The notes under the pieces: generated by a model
What the model saw: the letters and a program-made list of their open reading frames with translations, nothing else
Told to the model about the DNA's origin: nothing
Database searches by the model: none
In this document: piece after piece, positions 17,591 through 17,950 of the stretch
Layout: the number at the start of each line of letters is the position of its first letter
How positions within the stretch are numbered: position 1 is the stretch's first letter
Program-made: the position numbers and the translations under genes
NCBI GenBank assembly: GCA_003118195.1
Contig: BEXV01000185.1
Coordinates: forward strand, 197,603-215,552
DNA: 17,950 nt
Direction of reading: 5' to 3'
Source: Hemicentrotus pulcherrimus
Lineage: Eukaryota > Echinodermata > Echinoidea > Camarodonta > Strongylocentrotidae

Positions 17591-17950
17591 CTTACCCTCA
17601 TTGGAGAGTGGAAGAATAAGAAACAAAGAAAAAGCAGGAAGAAAAAGAAGGGGGAGGAGGAGGAGGAGGAGGAAAAGGAGAAGGAGAAGGAGAAGGAGGA
17701 GAAGAGAGGAGATGGAGAAGAAGAAGAAGGAGGAGGAGGGGAGGAGAAGAAGAAGAAAAAAGGAAGAAGAAGAAGAAAAAAGGAAGAAGAAGAAGGAGGA
17801 GGGGAGGAGAAGAAGAAGAAGAAAGGAAGAAGAAGAAGAAGAAGAAGGAGGGAGGAGAAGAAAAGAAGGAGAAGGAGGAGGGGAGGAGAAGAAGAAGAAA
17901 GGAAGAAGAAGAAGAAGAAGAGGAGGAGAAGAAGAAGAAGAAGAAAGGAA
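17591..17950 (+). repeat. Polypurine GAA/GGA tract reaching the window edge
   Basis: From 17636 to 17950 there is a single pyrimidine (T at 17713) in 315 bases, built from GAA, GGA and GGGGA units. A higher-order repeat of ggaggagggg-aggagaagaagaagaa recurs. It is a candidate for triplex (H-DNA) formation and is cut by the window end. Confidence 0.85.

Overview
The window looks like nuclear DNA of an invertebrate animal, most probably a marine deuterostome. A sea urchin or other echinoderm is my best guess, but I cannot prove the taxon from sequence alone. The reasons are: no prokaryotic gene layout or long open frames; GT-AG introns of about 0.65 to 3.75 kb; many short inverted-repeat (MITE-like) elements; tRNA-derived SINE-like sequences; a decayed LINE reverse transcriptase; and abundant CT/GA, CA and purine microsatellites. 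The intergenic DNA is AT-rich.

The main result is one spliced protein-coding gene on the minus strand. It has six small exons at 14391-14452, 10715-10809, 9711-9855, 8943-9063, 6976-7145 and 3044-3225 and runs off the left side of the window. Each exon has an AG acceptor (except the first) and a GT donor. All five junctions join in one frame, giving 258 codons plus one base with no stop. The first exon starts with an ATG in strong context, preceded by an in-frame stop. The predicted N-terminal part is Ser/Pro-rich and looks disordered, with 13 S/T-P sites. I do not recognise the family. Several long open frames across this region, including a 104-codon plus-strand frame opposite exon 6, are shadows.

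Layout from left to right. 1-3043 is probably intron or 3' part of the same gene, with two inverted-repeat elements, and I found no exon. Intron 5 (3226-6975) holds a three-copy diverged repeat, a C14 tract and a CT microsatellite. Intron 4 (7146-8942) holds a SINE-like sequence and a small hairpin. Intron 3 (9064-9710) holds two copies of a TA-flanked MITE family head to head. Intron 2 (9856-10714) has nothing recognisable. Intron 1 (10810-14390) holds a polypyrimidine tract beside the exon 2 acceptor, a LINE reverse-transcriptase fossil, a 725-bp terminal-inverted-repeat element carrying a tRNA-like Pol III unit, a second MITE, and a SINE-like sequence between direct repeats.

14453-17950 lies upstream of the gene. 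It contains a three-copy ~200-bp repeat, one junction of which holds a 227-bp near-perfect palindrome with a matching empty site. It also has a degenerate TGATAA/GCCCC minisatellite, a LINE-like 3' end and a 315-nt almost pure purine tract at the right edge. No rRNA gene, intact tRNA gene or CRISPR array was seen. I found no clear novel enzymatic system. The points most worth a second look are the unnamed spliced gene, the palindrome insertion and the tRNA-like unit inside the DNA element.
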